Shown here: piece by piece, positions 9,124 to 17,370 of the stretch
Layout: each line of letters begins with the position of its first letter
Numbering within the stretch: the stretch's first letter is position 1
The notes under the pieces: generated by a model
The model's database searches: none
Told to the model about the DNA's origin: nothing
What the model saw: the letters and a program-made list of their open reading frames with translations, nothing else
Assembly: GCF_030272615.1 (NCBI RefSeq)
Contig: NW_026729322.1
Coordinates: 12,501-37,500, forward strand
Direction: 5' to 3'
Length of the DNA: 25,000 bases
Source: Cryptomeria japonica
Lineage: Eukaryota; Streptophyta; Pinopsida; Cupressales; Cupressaceae
Made by a program: the position numbers and the translations under genes

Positions 9124-9272
9124 CTATTTGTCTGATTCTCATACATGCGTAGCCTGCAGGAGCAATTAGGACATCGACCCCAACTTTCGGCTTCTAAACG
9201 AAAACAAGGTCTTTGAGGTTGGTGTAATGCGAACAACTAGGGGAGTCAACCCATCAAACCCAACACCTCCCC

Positions 9273-9280
9273 TATATAAG
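9273..9280 (+). promoter_or_regulatory. TATA block 9 of 13
   Basis: TATATAAG with the same flanks as block 8. The AGGGGAG arm (9239-9245) is intact. Confidence 0.5.
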
Positions 9281-9429
9281 CTATTTGTCTGATTCTCATA
9301 CATGTGTAGTCTACAGGAGCAATTAGGACATCGACCCCAACTTTTGACTTCTTAACGAAAACAAGGTCTTTGAGGTTGACGTAATGCGCACAACCAGGGG
9401 AGTCGACCCATCAAACCCAACACCTCCCC

Positions 9430-9437
9430 TATATAAG
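9430..9437 (+). promoter_or_regulatory. TATA block 10 of 13
   Basis: TATATAAG with the flanks of block 8, except CTATTTGTCCGATTCTC downstream. Confidence 0.5.
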
Positions 9438-9586
9438 CTATTTGTCCGATTCTCATACATGTGTAGCCTGCAGGAGCCATTAGGACATTGACCCCAACTT
9501 TTGACTTCTTAACGAAAACAAGGTCTTTGAGGTTGGCGTAATGCGCACAACCAAGGGAGTTGACCCATCAAACCCAACACCTCCCC

Positions 9587-9594
9587 TATATAAG
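9587..9594 (+). promoter_or_regulatory. TATA block 11 of 13
   Basis: TATATAAG with the flanks of block 8. The upstream arm is AAGGGAG, one mismatch from AGGGGAG. Confidence 0.5.
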
Positions 9595-9806
9595 CTATTT
9601 GTCTGATTCTCATACATGTGTAGCCTGCAACAACGATTAGGACATCCACCCCAACTTCTGAATTCGTCTGCGTTGACCGCACCAAAGGTGCACGCCTTGG
9701 TGCTCACCAAAATCCGACTTCCGACTTCTTCTGCTATGCGGGGTCTTTGAGGTTGGCGCAGTGCGCACAACCAGGGGAGTCAACCCACCGAATGCAACAC
9801 CTCCCC

Positions 9807-9814
9807 TATATAAG
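9807..9814 (+). promoter_or_regulatory. TATA block 12 of 13
   Basis: TATATAAG with the flanks of block 8, after the one 220-bp interval. Confidence 0.5.
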
Positions 9815-9963
9815 CTATTTGTCTGATTCTCATACATGCGTAGACTGCAGCAATGATTAGGACATCCACCCCAACTTTTGACTTCTTAAACAAGACAGGG
9901 TCTTTGAAGTTGGTGCAGTGCACACAACCAGGGGAGTCGACCCATCAAACGCAACACCTCCCC

Positions 9964-9971
9964 TATATAAA
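9964..9971 (+). promoter_or_regulatory. TATA block 13 of 13, variant TATATAAA
   Basis: TATATAAA followed by GCTATTTGTCCGATTCTC. One extra A separates it from all other copies. It is the last block before the G-rich array and the nearest to the 5S gene, about 2.7 kb away. Confidence 0.45.
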
Positions 9972-10054
9972 GCTATTTGTCCGATTCTCATACGTGTAGT
10001 CTGCAGCAGCGATTAGGACATCGACCCCAACTTCCGAATTCGTTTGCATTGACC

Positions 10055-10204
10055 GCACCAAAGGTGCACGCCTTGGTGTGCACCCTGGAGTGCACTTTGG
10101 TGCTCACCTCGGTGCACACTTTGGTGTGCACCTCGGTGTGCACCAAAGGTGCGCACCTTGGAGCGCACCAAAGGTGTACACTTTGGAGCGCACCACATAG
10201 GGTC
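10055..10204. repeat. Cluster of GGTGYGCACC palindromic modules
   Basis: About 150 bp consist almost only of CACCAAAGGTGCRC, CCTTGGTGTGCACC and CTTGGAGCGCACC variants in alternating orientation. The same modules build the arrays from 12290 to the end of the window. This cluster links the promoter repeats to the 5S-bearing part. Confidence 0.8.
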
Positions 10205-10469
10205 TTTGAGAGGTTGGCGCAGTGCGCACACCAAGGTGGGTGTTGAGGTGCGTGCCGAGGTGGGTGGGTGCTAGGGTGCGCTCCATGGTGGGTGCCAGGG
10301 TGGGTGCGTGCTAGGGTGGATTCCAAAGAGGGTCATAGGGTGGGTGCCAAGGTGGGTTGGTGATATAGTGGGTTCAAAGGTGGGTACTAGGGTGGGTTCC
10401 AAGGTGGGTCACAAGTTGGGTGCCAGGATGCGTGGGTGTTAGGTTGGGTGCCAAGGTGGGCTCCTGCGT

Positions 10470-10488
10470 GGGTGGGTGCTAGGGTGGG
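10470..10488 (+). other. Predicted G-quadruplex motif
   Basis: Four GGG runs at 10470-10472, 10474-10476, 10482-10484 and 10486-10488 are separated by loops of 1, 5 and 1 nt, a canonical quadruplex pattern. Formation is not shown. Confidence 0.6.
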
Positions 10489-11311
10489 TTTCAAGGTGGA
10501 CGCGAGGGCGGGTGCCAAGGTGGGTAACAAGTTGGGTGTTAGGATGGGTGAGTGCTAGAGTGGGTGCCAAGGTGGGTGGGTGCTAAGGTGGATGCCAAGG
10601 TGGTTCACAGGGTGGGTGGGTTCTAGGGTGAGTTCCAAGGTGGGTCACAGGTTCAGTGCTAGGGTGGGTGTCAAGGCGGGTGTCGAGGTGCCTGGGTGCT
10701 AGGGTGTGGATGCCAATGTGGGTCATAGGGTGGGTACTAGGGTGGGCTGCAATGTGGGTGCCAAGGTGGGTAACATGCTCGGTGGGTTCTAAATTGGGTG
10801 CCAGGGTGGGTGTGCACCCACCTTGCCCGAGGTGGGTGCCAAGGTGCCAGTGTGGGTGGGTGCTAAGGTGGATGCCAAGGTGGGTGAGAAGGTGGGTGAT
10901 AGGTTGAGTGGTAGGATGGGTGGGTGCCAAGATGGGTCACAGGGTGGGTGCAAGGGTGGGTAGGTGCTAGGGTTGGTGTCAGGGTGGGTGGGTGCTAGGT
11001 TGGGTTCCAAGGTGGGTGCGAGGGTGAGTGTCAAGGTGGGTCACAGGTTAGGTGCTAGGATGGGTGAGTGCTAGGGTGCAAAGGTGCCAGGGTGGGTGCT
11101 AGGATGGGTCGATGCTAGGGTGAGTGGCAAGGTGGGTCCACAAGTGTCAAGGTGGGTGCCGAGGTGGGTGCCAAGTCGGCGACTGCTATGGTGGATGCCA
11201 AGGTGGGTCACGGGGTGGGTGCCAAGTTGCTAGGTTGGGTTCCAAGGTGGGTGCCAACGTGGGTGCTAGGGTGCGTGGGTTAAAGGGTGTGTCACAACGT
11301 GGGTGCCAGGA

Positions 11312-11325
11312 TGGGTGCGCACCCA
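11312..11325. repeat. 14-bp palindrome within the G-rich array
   Basis: TGGGTGC is followed directly by GCACCCA. After two mismatched pairs the symmetry resumes with CCAG (11306-11309) against CTGG (11328-11331). Confidence 0.85.
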
Positions 11326-11413
11326 CACTGGCCAAGACGGGTGCGGGTGCAAGGTTGGGTTCCAAGCCCGGTCACAGGCTGGGTGCTAGGATGGGTGGGT
11401 GCCAAGGTGGGCA

Positions 11414-11437
11414 CCAGGGTGGGTGCACCCACCCTGG
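11414..11437. repeat. 24-bp perfect palindrome at the duplication breakpoint
   Basis: CCAGGGTGGGTG (11414-11425) is followed directly by its reverse complement CACCCACCCTGG (11426-11437). The centre lies between 11425 and 11426. Homology to the downstream copy of the 7.9-kb segment starts exactly there, so the copy at 19349-19360 has only the right half. Related but imperfect nodes lie at 10804-10822 and about 11534-11557. Confidence 0.95.
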
Positions 11438-11854
11438 CCAAGGTGGGTCACGGGGTGGGTCCTAGGGTGGGTAACGGGGTGGGTACTAAGGTGCGTGCCA
11501 AGGTGGGTCATAGGGTGGGTGCCAAGGTGGGCACCAGGGTGGGTGTGCACCAACCCTAGCCAGGGTAGGTCACGGGGTGGTTGTCGGGGTGGGCGTCAAG
11601 GAGCCAAGGTGGGTGGCAAGTAGCCAAGTTGCGTGCCAAGGTGGGTGTCGGGGTGGGTGCCAAGGATCCAAGGTGGGTGCCAAGGAACCAAGGTGGGTGT
11701 CTGGGTGGGTGCCGAGGTGGGAGCCAGGGTGGGTCCCAAGGTGAGTGCAAAGGTGGGTGCCAGGGTCAAGGTGAGTGCCAATGTGGGTTCCAAGGTGCCA
11801 GGGTCAGGGTGAGTGCCAATGTGGGTTCAAAGGTGCTAAGTTGGGTGCGAGGTT

Positions 11855-11873
11855 GGGTGCGAGGGTGGGTGGG
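11855..11873 (+). other. Predicted G-quadruplex motif (copied at 19778-19796)
   Basis: Four GGG runs at 11855-11857, 11863-11865, 11867-11869 and 11871-11873 are separated by loops of 5, 1 and 1 nt. The motif is intact in the duplicated segment at 19778-19796. Confidence 0.6.
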
Positions 11874-11935
11874 TGCCAAGGTGTGCTAGGTGGAAGCCCG
11901 GGTGGGTCGGCATCCCATGGGTGTCGAGTTGGGTG

Positions 11936-12290
11936 CCTGATGGGTGCTTCTTGTCAAGTTTTAGTCGTCGGGACTCATTTCGAGCCTTAGAGGTCGTTTC
12001 TTGTCCGGTTGCCCTGTCTTCGACCTGGGAACCCAATTTTGGTCCTCGGGTCCCATTTTTTTTTGTCTCGCATCCCACTTTTGGCCTGTGGCCTTTTCGG
12101 GGTCGATTCTCGTTTTGGGCATCAGAGCATGTTTCTTCTCCTAAAACCCAATATTTGTTTATTAAGTCTCGGAACACATTTTTGTTCTCGTGGACCCATC
12201 ATGGGTCTTGGAACGCATTTGTGGTCCTTGGGTCCCATTTTGCATCCCGAAACTTGTGTTTTGGTGCTTGATCCCTATTTTGGGTGCCCA
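11936..12290 (+). repeat. T-rich degenerate repeats upstream of 5S
   Basis: Short units of the form TTTTGGTCCTCGGGTCCCAT recur with heavy variation (CTCGCATCCCACTTTTGG, TCGTGGACCCATCATGGG, GGTCCTTGGGTCCCATTT). There is a T9 run at 12056-12064. This is the least GC-rich part of the 5S-bearing segment apart from the poly(dA) modules. Open frames of up to about 160 codons on both strands overlap each other. I see no gene. Confidence 0.7.
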
Positions 12291-12679
12291 CCTTGCACCA
12301 AGTGCGCACCCGGGGCAAACCGAGCGCCTTGGTGCACCGGGGCAAGATCGAGCGTGCACCCGAGGCGCCCCGAACATGCACCAAGGTGCACTCGGCCCAC
12401 ATGTGAGCGCAGGTCGTTGCGCCCGAGGTGGTGTGTGGGCACCGCGTTGCAGACGGGACACTGCACGCACACGACGCCCCCTCCAGGTGCACGCACGTAG
12501 GCCGGGCCGGGTGCACACCCGACGCCCTAGCAAGGTGCGCGCACCCGGGCAGGGCTCACACTTGGCGAACGGGGCGCACTTCGCGAGGGAGGGTGTGCAC
12601 CTCGACGGGGGTGGGTGGCCGGGGTGGATTCGCACGTGGGTCGCGGTTTGCTAAGTACACACTGCGACAAGCTCATAAC
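12291..12679 (+). other. GC-rich 5' flank of 5S copy 1
   Basis: It contains the modules GTGCGCACCCGGGGCAAACC (12301-12320) and GCCTTGGTGCACC, which are also the main building blocks downstream of 13350. The 5S gene is therefore embedded in the array DNA and not merely next to it. A TATA-like TAAGTA stands at 12652-12657, 28 bp before the gene, and a C at -1 (12679), as is usual for plant 5S genes. The nearest GC dinucleotide is at -9/-8 and not at -12. Confidence 0.6.
12652..12657 (+). promoter_or_regulatory. TATA-like element at -28 of 5S copy 1
   Basis: TAAGTA begins 28 bp before the 5S start, the position where plant 5S genes keep an AT-rich upstream element that aids Pol III initiation. 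Confidence 0.5.
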
Positions 12680-12797
12680 GGGTGCGATCATACCAGCATT
12701 AGTGCACCGGATCCCATCAGAACTCCGCAGTTAAGCGCGCTTGGGCCGGAGTAGTACTGGGATGGGTGACCTCCCGGGAAGTCCCGGTGTTGCACCC
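12680..12797 (+). rRNA. 5S ribosomal RNA, copy 1
   Basis: This gene gives the 5S RNA of the large ribosomal subunit and is transcribed by RNA polymerase III. It starts GGGTGCGATCATACCAGC and ends GTGTTGCACCC, and the terminal GGGTGC and GCACCC pair to form helix I. Diagnostic plant 5S blocks are present: GCACCGGATCCCATCAGAAC, GTTAAGCGCGCTTGGGC and GATGGGTGACCTCCC. The internal promoter is intact, with an A box at about 12729-12743, an intermediate element at about 12746-12751 and a C box at about 12759-12777. The length of 118 bp plus terminator U residues equals the usual 120 nt. CCGCAG and GGGCCGGAG resemble gymnosperm genes as I recall them. Position 19 (12698) is A where the second copy has G. 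Nothing suggests a pseudogene. Confidence 0.97.
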
Positions 12798-12810
12798 TTT
12801 TTTAGTTTTT
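12798..12810 (+). terminator. Pol III terminator of 5S copy 1
   Basis: T6 (12798-12803), AG, then T5 (12806-12810) directly follow the gene. This is a strong Pol III stop with a back-up. Confidence 0.92.
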
Positions 12811-13232
12811 CGCCGGGCGTCGCAATGCTATTTGAATAAACCTTTTGCCCGTTTGCGTTCTCGTCGGGGCCGGGCCGGGCCGGGGTGCGCTGCCCGCACT
12901 ACCGCGCGCGCGGGGGCGACACCGAGCGCGCACCCGAGGCACCCCGAGCACACAGGCCACGGTGCAACCCGGGCGTTGTGCGCGCACCCCGGTGCGCCCG
13001 AGGTGCTGCGCGCGCACCCAGGTGAAATCGGTGTGCACCTCGGCCAGTGCGCGCTCGGTCGAGTCGCGCACGTTGGCCAAGGTGCACGGTGATGTTTCTT
13101 ACTCTAAGGTTCCGCACCAGACGCCCGGGACAGGTGAGCGAAGCTGGGCGGGGCCGGGTGCGCGGCCGGGGCAGGTGCACGCAGCTGGAGAGAGCTTTGG
13201 AGCACACTTCGGAGCGCACCAATGATGCGCTC
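12811..13232 (+). other. GC-rich 3' flank of 5S copy 1
   Basis: There is no tandem period. The stretch holds a GGGCCGGGCCGGGCCGGGG run near 12867-12884, an alternating CGCGCGCGCG tract at about 12903-12912 (Z-DNA-prone) and several GTGCGC and GCGCGCACC elements. It ends with TTGGAGCACACTTCGGAGCG (13197-13216), a module that recurs many times further on. Overlapping frames of about 110-125 codons on both strands give no support for a gene. Confidence 0.6.
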
Positions 13233-13350
13233 CATTCAAAAGTTTCCTGAAAAGGCAAAAAAAGTTGAGATTATAGAATTTCCCACTTGAGAGATTGTAA
13301 AAAAAAAAAATTTAAAATGAAGGAAACGCGGGTGCCAAGGTGTGCGCAGC
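13233..13350 (+). repeat. Poly(dA)-rich module, divergent first copy
   Basis: TTCAAAAGTTTCCTGAAAAG, then GGCAAAAAAAGTTGAGATTA, a run of at least 11 A, AAACGCGGGTGCCAAGG and GCGCAGCCCAGCC match the module starting at 15019 in order, but with many changes. A truncated copy that stops after GGCAAGAAAACATTGAGAAGG lies at about 13979-14018. Confidence 0.8.
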
Positions 13351-15018
13351 CCAGCCAAGGTGTGCGCACCAAGGCGCCCACCCTGGCGAAGGTGCACGCA
13401 AGGTGCGCACCCGAGGCAAACCGGACAATTAACCCAACTTTCGACTTCGCGCGCACCTTGGAGCGCACTTCGGAGCGCTCCTTGGTGCGCACCAATCTTG
13501 GGCACCTCGGAGTGCACCATGGCGCCCACCAAGGTGCGCACCCGGGGCAAACCGAGCTCCGACTTCGTGCGCACCTTGGAGCGCACGAAAGGTGCGCACC
13601 ATGGCGCCCACCAAGGTGCGCAGCCCAGCCAAGGCGTGCGCATCAAGGTGCGCACCCTGGCGAAGGTGCGCACCCGGGGCAAACCGAGCTCCGACTTCGT
13701 GCGCACCTTGGAGCGCACAAAAGGTGCGCAACCCAGCCAAGGTGTGCGCACCCCGGTCAAACCGAGCTCCGAATCGTGCGCACCAGAGGTGCACGCCATC
13801 GTGCGCACCTTGGAGCACACTTCGGAGCCCTCCTTGGTGCGCGCCGATGTTGCGCACCTCGGAGCGCACCCGGGGAAAACAATGCAATTAACCCGACTTT
13901 CGACTTCGTGGGCACCTCGGAGCGCTCTCGGGTTCGCACCTCGGAGCACACCGAGGTGCGCACCTTTGATGCGCTGCCTTCACCAATTTCCAGAAAAGGC
14001 AAGAAAACATTGAGAAGGTGTGCGCACCGAGGTGCCCACCCTGGCGAAGGTGCACGCGAGGTGCGCACCCGGGGCAAACCGGGCTCCGACTTCGTGCACG
14101 CCGCACCTTGGAGCACACTTCGGAGCGCTCCTTGGTGCGCACCAGGGCGCGCAACCCAGCCGAGGTGCCCACCCCGGCGAAGGTGCACGCGAGGTGCGCA
14201 CCCGGGGCAAACCGGGCTCCGACTTCGTGCACGCCATGGTGCCCACCGCGGCGAAGGTGCACGCGAGGTGCGCACCCGGGGCAAACCGGGCTCCGACTTC
14301 GTGCACGCCGCACCTTGGAGCACACTTCGGAGCGCTCCTTGGTGCGCACCATGGTGCCCACCAGGGCGCGCAACCCCGCCGAAGGTGCACGCGAGGTGCG
14401 CACCCGGGGCAAACCGGGCTCCGACTTCGTGCACGCCGCACCTTGGAGCACACTTCGGAGCGCTCCTTGGTGCGCACCATGGTGCCCACCAGGGCGCGCA
14501 ACCCCGCCGAAGGTGCACGCGAGGTGCGCACCCGGGGCAAACCGGGCTCCGACTTCGTGCACGCCATGGTGCGCACCGCGGCGAAGGTGCGCACCCGGGG
14601 CAAACCGGGCTCCGACTTCGTGCACGCCGCACCTTGGAGCACACTTCGGAGCGCTCCTTGGTGCGCACCAGGGCGCGCAACCCAGCCGAGGTGCCCACCC
14701 CGGCGAAGGTGCACGCGAGGTGCGTACCCGGGGCAAACCGGGCTCCGACTTCGTGCACGCCGCACCTTGGAGCACACTTCGGAGCGCTCCTTGGTGCGCA
14801 CCATGGTGCCCACCAGGCCGCGCAACCCAGCCAAGGTGTGCGCACCAAGGTGCACGCGAGGTGCGCACCCGGGGCAAACCGGGGTCCGACTTCGTGCACG
14901 CCGCACCTTGGAGCACACATCGGGGCGCTCCCGGGTTCGCACCGGCGTTGCGCACCGTGGTGGGCACCTCGGAGCACACCAAGGTGGGCAGCGAGGTGCG
15001 CACCTTTGATGCGATGCC
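13350..15018 (+). repeat. GGTGCGCACC module array next to 5S
   Basis: The array is built from four recurring modules: GCGAAGGTGCACGCGAGGTG, GCGCACCCGGGGCAAACCGG, CTCCGACTTCGTGCACGCC and GCACCTTGGAGCACACTTCG, the last followed by GAGCGCTCCTTGGTGCGCAC. Up to about 13900 the modules are diverse (GAGCTCCGACTTCGTGCGCA). After 14020 they are nearly identical from copy to copy, with compound units of about 60-190 bp. Frames of 150-660 codons run through here on both strands, all of them repeat translations rich in Ala, Pro, Arg and His. Confidence 0.9.
14566..14628 (+). repeat. 63-bp module present in copy 1, absent in copy 2
   Basis: Exactly one GCGAAGGTGCGCACCCGGGG + CAAACCGGGCTCC + GACTTCGTGCACGCC module with an ATGGTGCGCACCGCG lead is present here. 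The copy at about 22480 passes from CGTGCACGCC straight to GCACCTTGG. The 63-bp length equals one module, as expected from slippage or unequal exchange. Confidence 0.85.
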
Positions 15019-15114
15019 TTCACTAATTTCCATAAAAGGCAAAAAAAAAACGAGATTTTAAAATTTCCGTTTTGAAAGATAGTGAGAAAAAGGGAATGCT
15101 GGTGCCATCTTGAG
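15019..15114 (+). repeat. Poly(dA)-rich module, typical copy
   Basis: About 95 bp: TTCACTAATTTCC, AAAAGGC, an A run, GAGATTTTAAAATTTCCGTT, TTGAAAGATAGTGA, an A-rich stretch, then TGGTGCCATCTTGAG. Further copies start at 15514, 15984, 16618, 17371, 17866, 18335, 18691 and 19205. In the second segment they start at 22879, 23374, 23844 and 24478. It is the only strongly AT-rich sequence in the last 12 kb. No coding or RNA gene signature is seen. Confidence 0.92.
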
Positions 15115-17370
15115 CCCGCCCTGGTGCGCAGCCCAGCCAAGGTGTGCGCACCAAGGTGCCCACCCTGGCGAAGGTGCGCGCCCGGGCAATTAATCCAACT
15201 TCCAACTTCGCGCGCGCCAGGGTGGGAGCGCACCCAACAACCGGGCCTGGGAAGAGCCAATGCGAGAAACCCCACCAAACGCTCTGACAAAAAAAGAGGG
15301 GGCGCTCCAGTAACCCCGCTTCGGAGCGCACCCTGGGCAAACCCAGCCAAGGTGCCCACCCCGGCCAAGGTGCAGGCGAGGTGCGCACCCGGGGCAAACC
15401 GGGCTCCGACAACGTGCACGCCGCACCTTGGAGCACACTTCGTAGCGCTCCCGGGTGCGCACCTCAGAGCACACCAAGGTGGGCAGCGAGGTGCGCACCT
15501 TTGATGCGCTGCCTTCACTAATTTCCAGAAAAGGCAAAAAAAAAAGGAGATTTTAAAATTTCCGTTTTGAAAGATAGTGAAAAAAACGGAACGCGCGTGC
15601 CATCTTGAGCCCGCCCTGGTGCGCAGCCCAGGTAAGGTGCCCACCCTGGCAAAGGTGCGCACCCGGGCAATTAACCCTACTTCCGACTTCGTGCGCGCCA
15701 GGGTGGCAACCGGGCCTCGGAAGAGCCAATGCGAGAAACCCCACCAAACGCTCCGACAAAAAAAGAGGCGGCGCTCCAATAACCCCGCTTCGGAGCGCAG
15801 CCGGGGCAAACCCAGCCAAGGTGCCCACCCCGACGAAGGTGCACGCGAGGTGCGCACCCGGGGCAAACCGGGCTCCGACAACGTGCACGCAGCACCTTGG
15901 AGCACACTTCGAAGCACTCCCGGGTGCCCACCGGCGTTGCGCACCGTGGTGGGCAGCGAGGTGCGCACCTTTGATGCGCTGCCTTCACTAATTTCCAGAA
16001 AAAGGCAAAAAAAAATGAGATTTTAAAATTTCCGTTTTGAAAGATAGTGAAAAAAAAGGAACGCGGGTGCCATCTTGAGCCCGCCCTGGTGCGCAGCCCA
16101 GGCAAGGCATGCGCACCAAGGTGCCCACCCGAGGTGCACACCCGGGGCAAACCGGGCTCCGACTTCGTGCAGGCCGCACCTTGGAGCACACTTCGGAGCG
16201 CTCCTTGGTGCGCACCATGGTGCCCACCAGGGCGCGCAACCCAGCCAAGGTCTGCACACCAAGGTGCCCACCCCGGCGAAGGTGCACGCGAGGTGCGCAC
16301 CCGGGGCAAACCGGGCTCCGACTTCGTGCACGCCATGGTGCCCACCGCGGCGAAGGTGCACGCGAGGTGCGCACCCGGGGCAAACCGGGCTCCGACTTCG
16401 TGCACGCCGCACCTTGGAGCACACTTCGGAGCGCTCCTTGGTGCGCACCATGGTGCCCACCAGGGCGCGCAACCCAGCCAAGGTGTGCGCACCAAGGTGC
16501 ACGCGAGGTGCGCACCCGGGGCAAACCGGGGTCCGACTTCGTGCACGCCGCACCTTGGAGCACACATCGGAGCGCTCCCAGGTTTGCACCAGCGTTGCGC
16601 ACCTTTGATGCGCTGCCTTCACTAATTTCCAGAAAAGGCAAAAAAAAACGAGATTTTAAAATTTCCGTTCTGAAAGATAGTGAAAAAAACGGAACGCGGG
16701 TGCCATCTTGAGCCCTTCCTGGTGCGCAGCCCAGGCAAGTTGTGCGCACCAAGGTGCCCACCCTGGCGGAGGTGCGCGCCCGGGGCAATCCGGGCTCCGA
16801 CTTCGTGCACTGCATGGTGCCCACCAAGGCGCGCAACCCAGCCAAGGTGCCCACCGCAGCGAAGGTGCACCCGAGGTGCACACCCGGGGCAAACCGGGCT
16901 CCGACTTCGTGCACGCCGCACCTTGGAGCACACTTCAGAGCGCTCCTTGGTGCGCACCAGGGCGCGCAACCCAGCCGAGGTGCCCACCCCGGCGAAGGTG
17001 CACGCGAGGTGCGCACCCGGGGCAAACCGGGCTCCGACTTCGTGCACGCCATGGTGCCCACCGCGGCGAAGGTGCGCACCCGGGGCAAACCGGGCTCCGA
17101 CTTCGTGCACGCCGCACCTTGGAGCACACTTCGGAGCGCTCCTTGGTGCGCACCATGGTGCCCACCAGGCCGCGCAACCCAGCCAAGGTGTGCGCACCAA
17201 GGTGCACGCGAGGTGCGCACCCGGGGCAAACCGGGGTCCGACTTCGTGCACGCCGCACCTTGGAGCACACATCGGGGCGCTCCCGGGTTCGCACCGGCGT
17301 TGCGCACCGTGGTGGGCACCTCGGAGCACACCAAGGTGGGCAGCGAGGTGCGCACCTTTGATGCGATGCC
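15019..17370 (+). repeat. 2,352-bp super-unit, copy 1
   Basis: Four sub-units, each beginning with a poly(dA)-rich module (TTCACTAATTTCC..AAAAGGC, then an A run), start at 15019, 15514, 15984 and 16618. The next super-unit starts at 17371. Sub-units 1 and 2 (495 and 470 bp) carry a special block, GAAGAGCCAATGCGAGAAAC, followed by CCCCACCAAACGCTC and a short A run. Sub-units 3 and 4 (634 and 753 bp) carry the GTGCACGCGAGGTGCGCACC modules. The structure is nested: modules, sub-units, super-unit, then the 7.9-kb segment. Confidence 0.88.

Larger units (their letters stand above)
9050..10020 (+). repeat. 157-bp promoter-like tandem repeat (six TATA blocks)
   Basis: TATA blocks 8-13 lie 157, 157, 157, 220 and 157 bp apart. 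Each unit reads GGTCTTTGAGGTTGRYG, AATGCGCACAACCAG, GGGGAGTCGACCCATCAAAC, CACCTCCCC, TATATAAG, CTATTTGTCTGATTCTCATAC, then TTAGGACATCGACCCCAACT. This is the 311-bp unit without its GTCATCGGACCC half. The 220-bp interval (9587-9807) keeps a piece of that missing half, including AAGGTGCACGCCTTGGTGCTCACC. Confidence 0.92.
10205..11935 (+). repeat. G-rich, strand-asymmetric degenerate array
   Basis: The + strand is a run of GGTGGGTGCCAAGGTGGGT-like units, 12-30 bp long and highly variable (GCTAGGGTGGG, CACAGGGTGGG, TCCAAGGTGGG). C is scarce on this strand. Minus-strand frames rich in His, Thr and Pro, and plus-strand frames rich in Trp, Gly and Val, are by-products. The array ends in GTGGGTCGGCATCCC at about 11905. 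Its last 511 bp (from 11425) belong to the 7.9-kb duplicated segment. Confidence 0.92.

Noticed and set aside
8117-9169. Frames of 220-336 codons across the 52-bp satellite
   Set aside because: Frames are open on both strands because the 52-bp unit has no stops, and 52 is not a multiple of 3, so the same unit is read in all three frames. No start context or domain is present.
10205-11935. Telomere-like or interstitial telomeric repeat
   Set aside because: The units are GGTGGGTGCCAAGG-like, and there are no TTTAGGG runs.
12600-12850. 5S sequence as part of a Cassandra-type TRIM retrotransposon LTR
   Set aside because: The 5S is complete and near-perfect with an intact Pol III terminator, and I see no TG...CA LTR ends, primer-binding site or polypurine tract around it.
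15240-15310. CCAAT element in GAAGAGCCAATGCGAGAAAC as a promoter box
   Set aside because: It recurs only as part of one sub-unit type and has no TATA or gene downstream, so copying alone explains its conservation.
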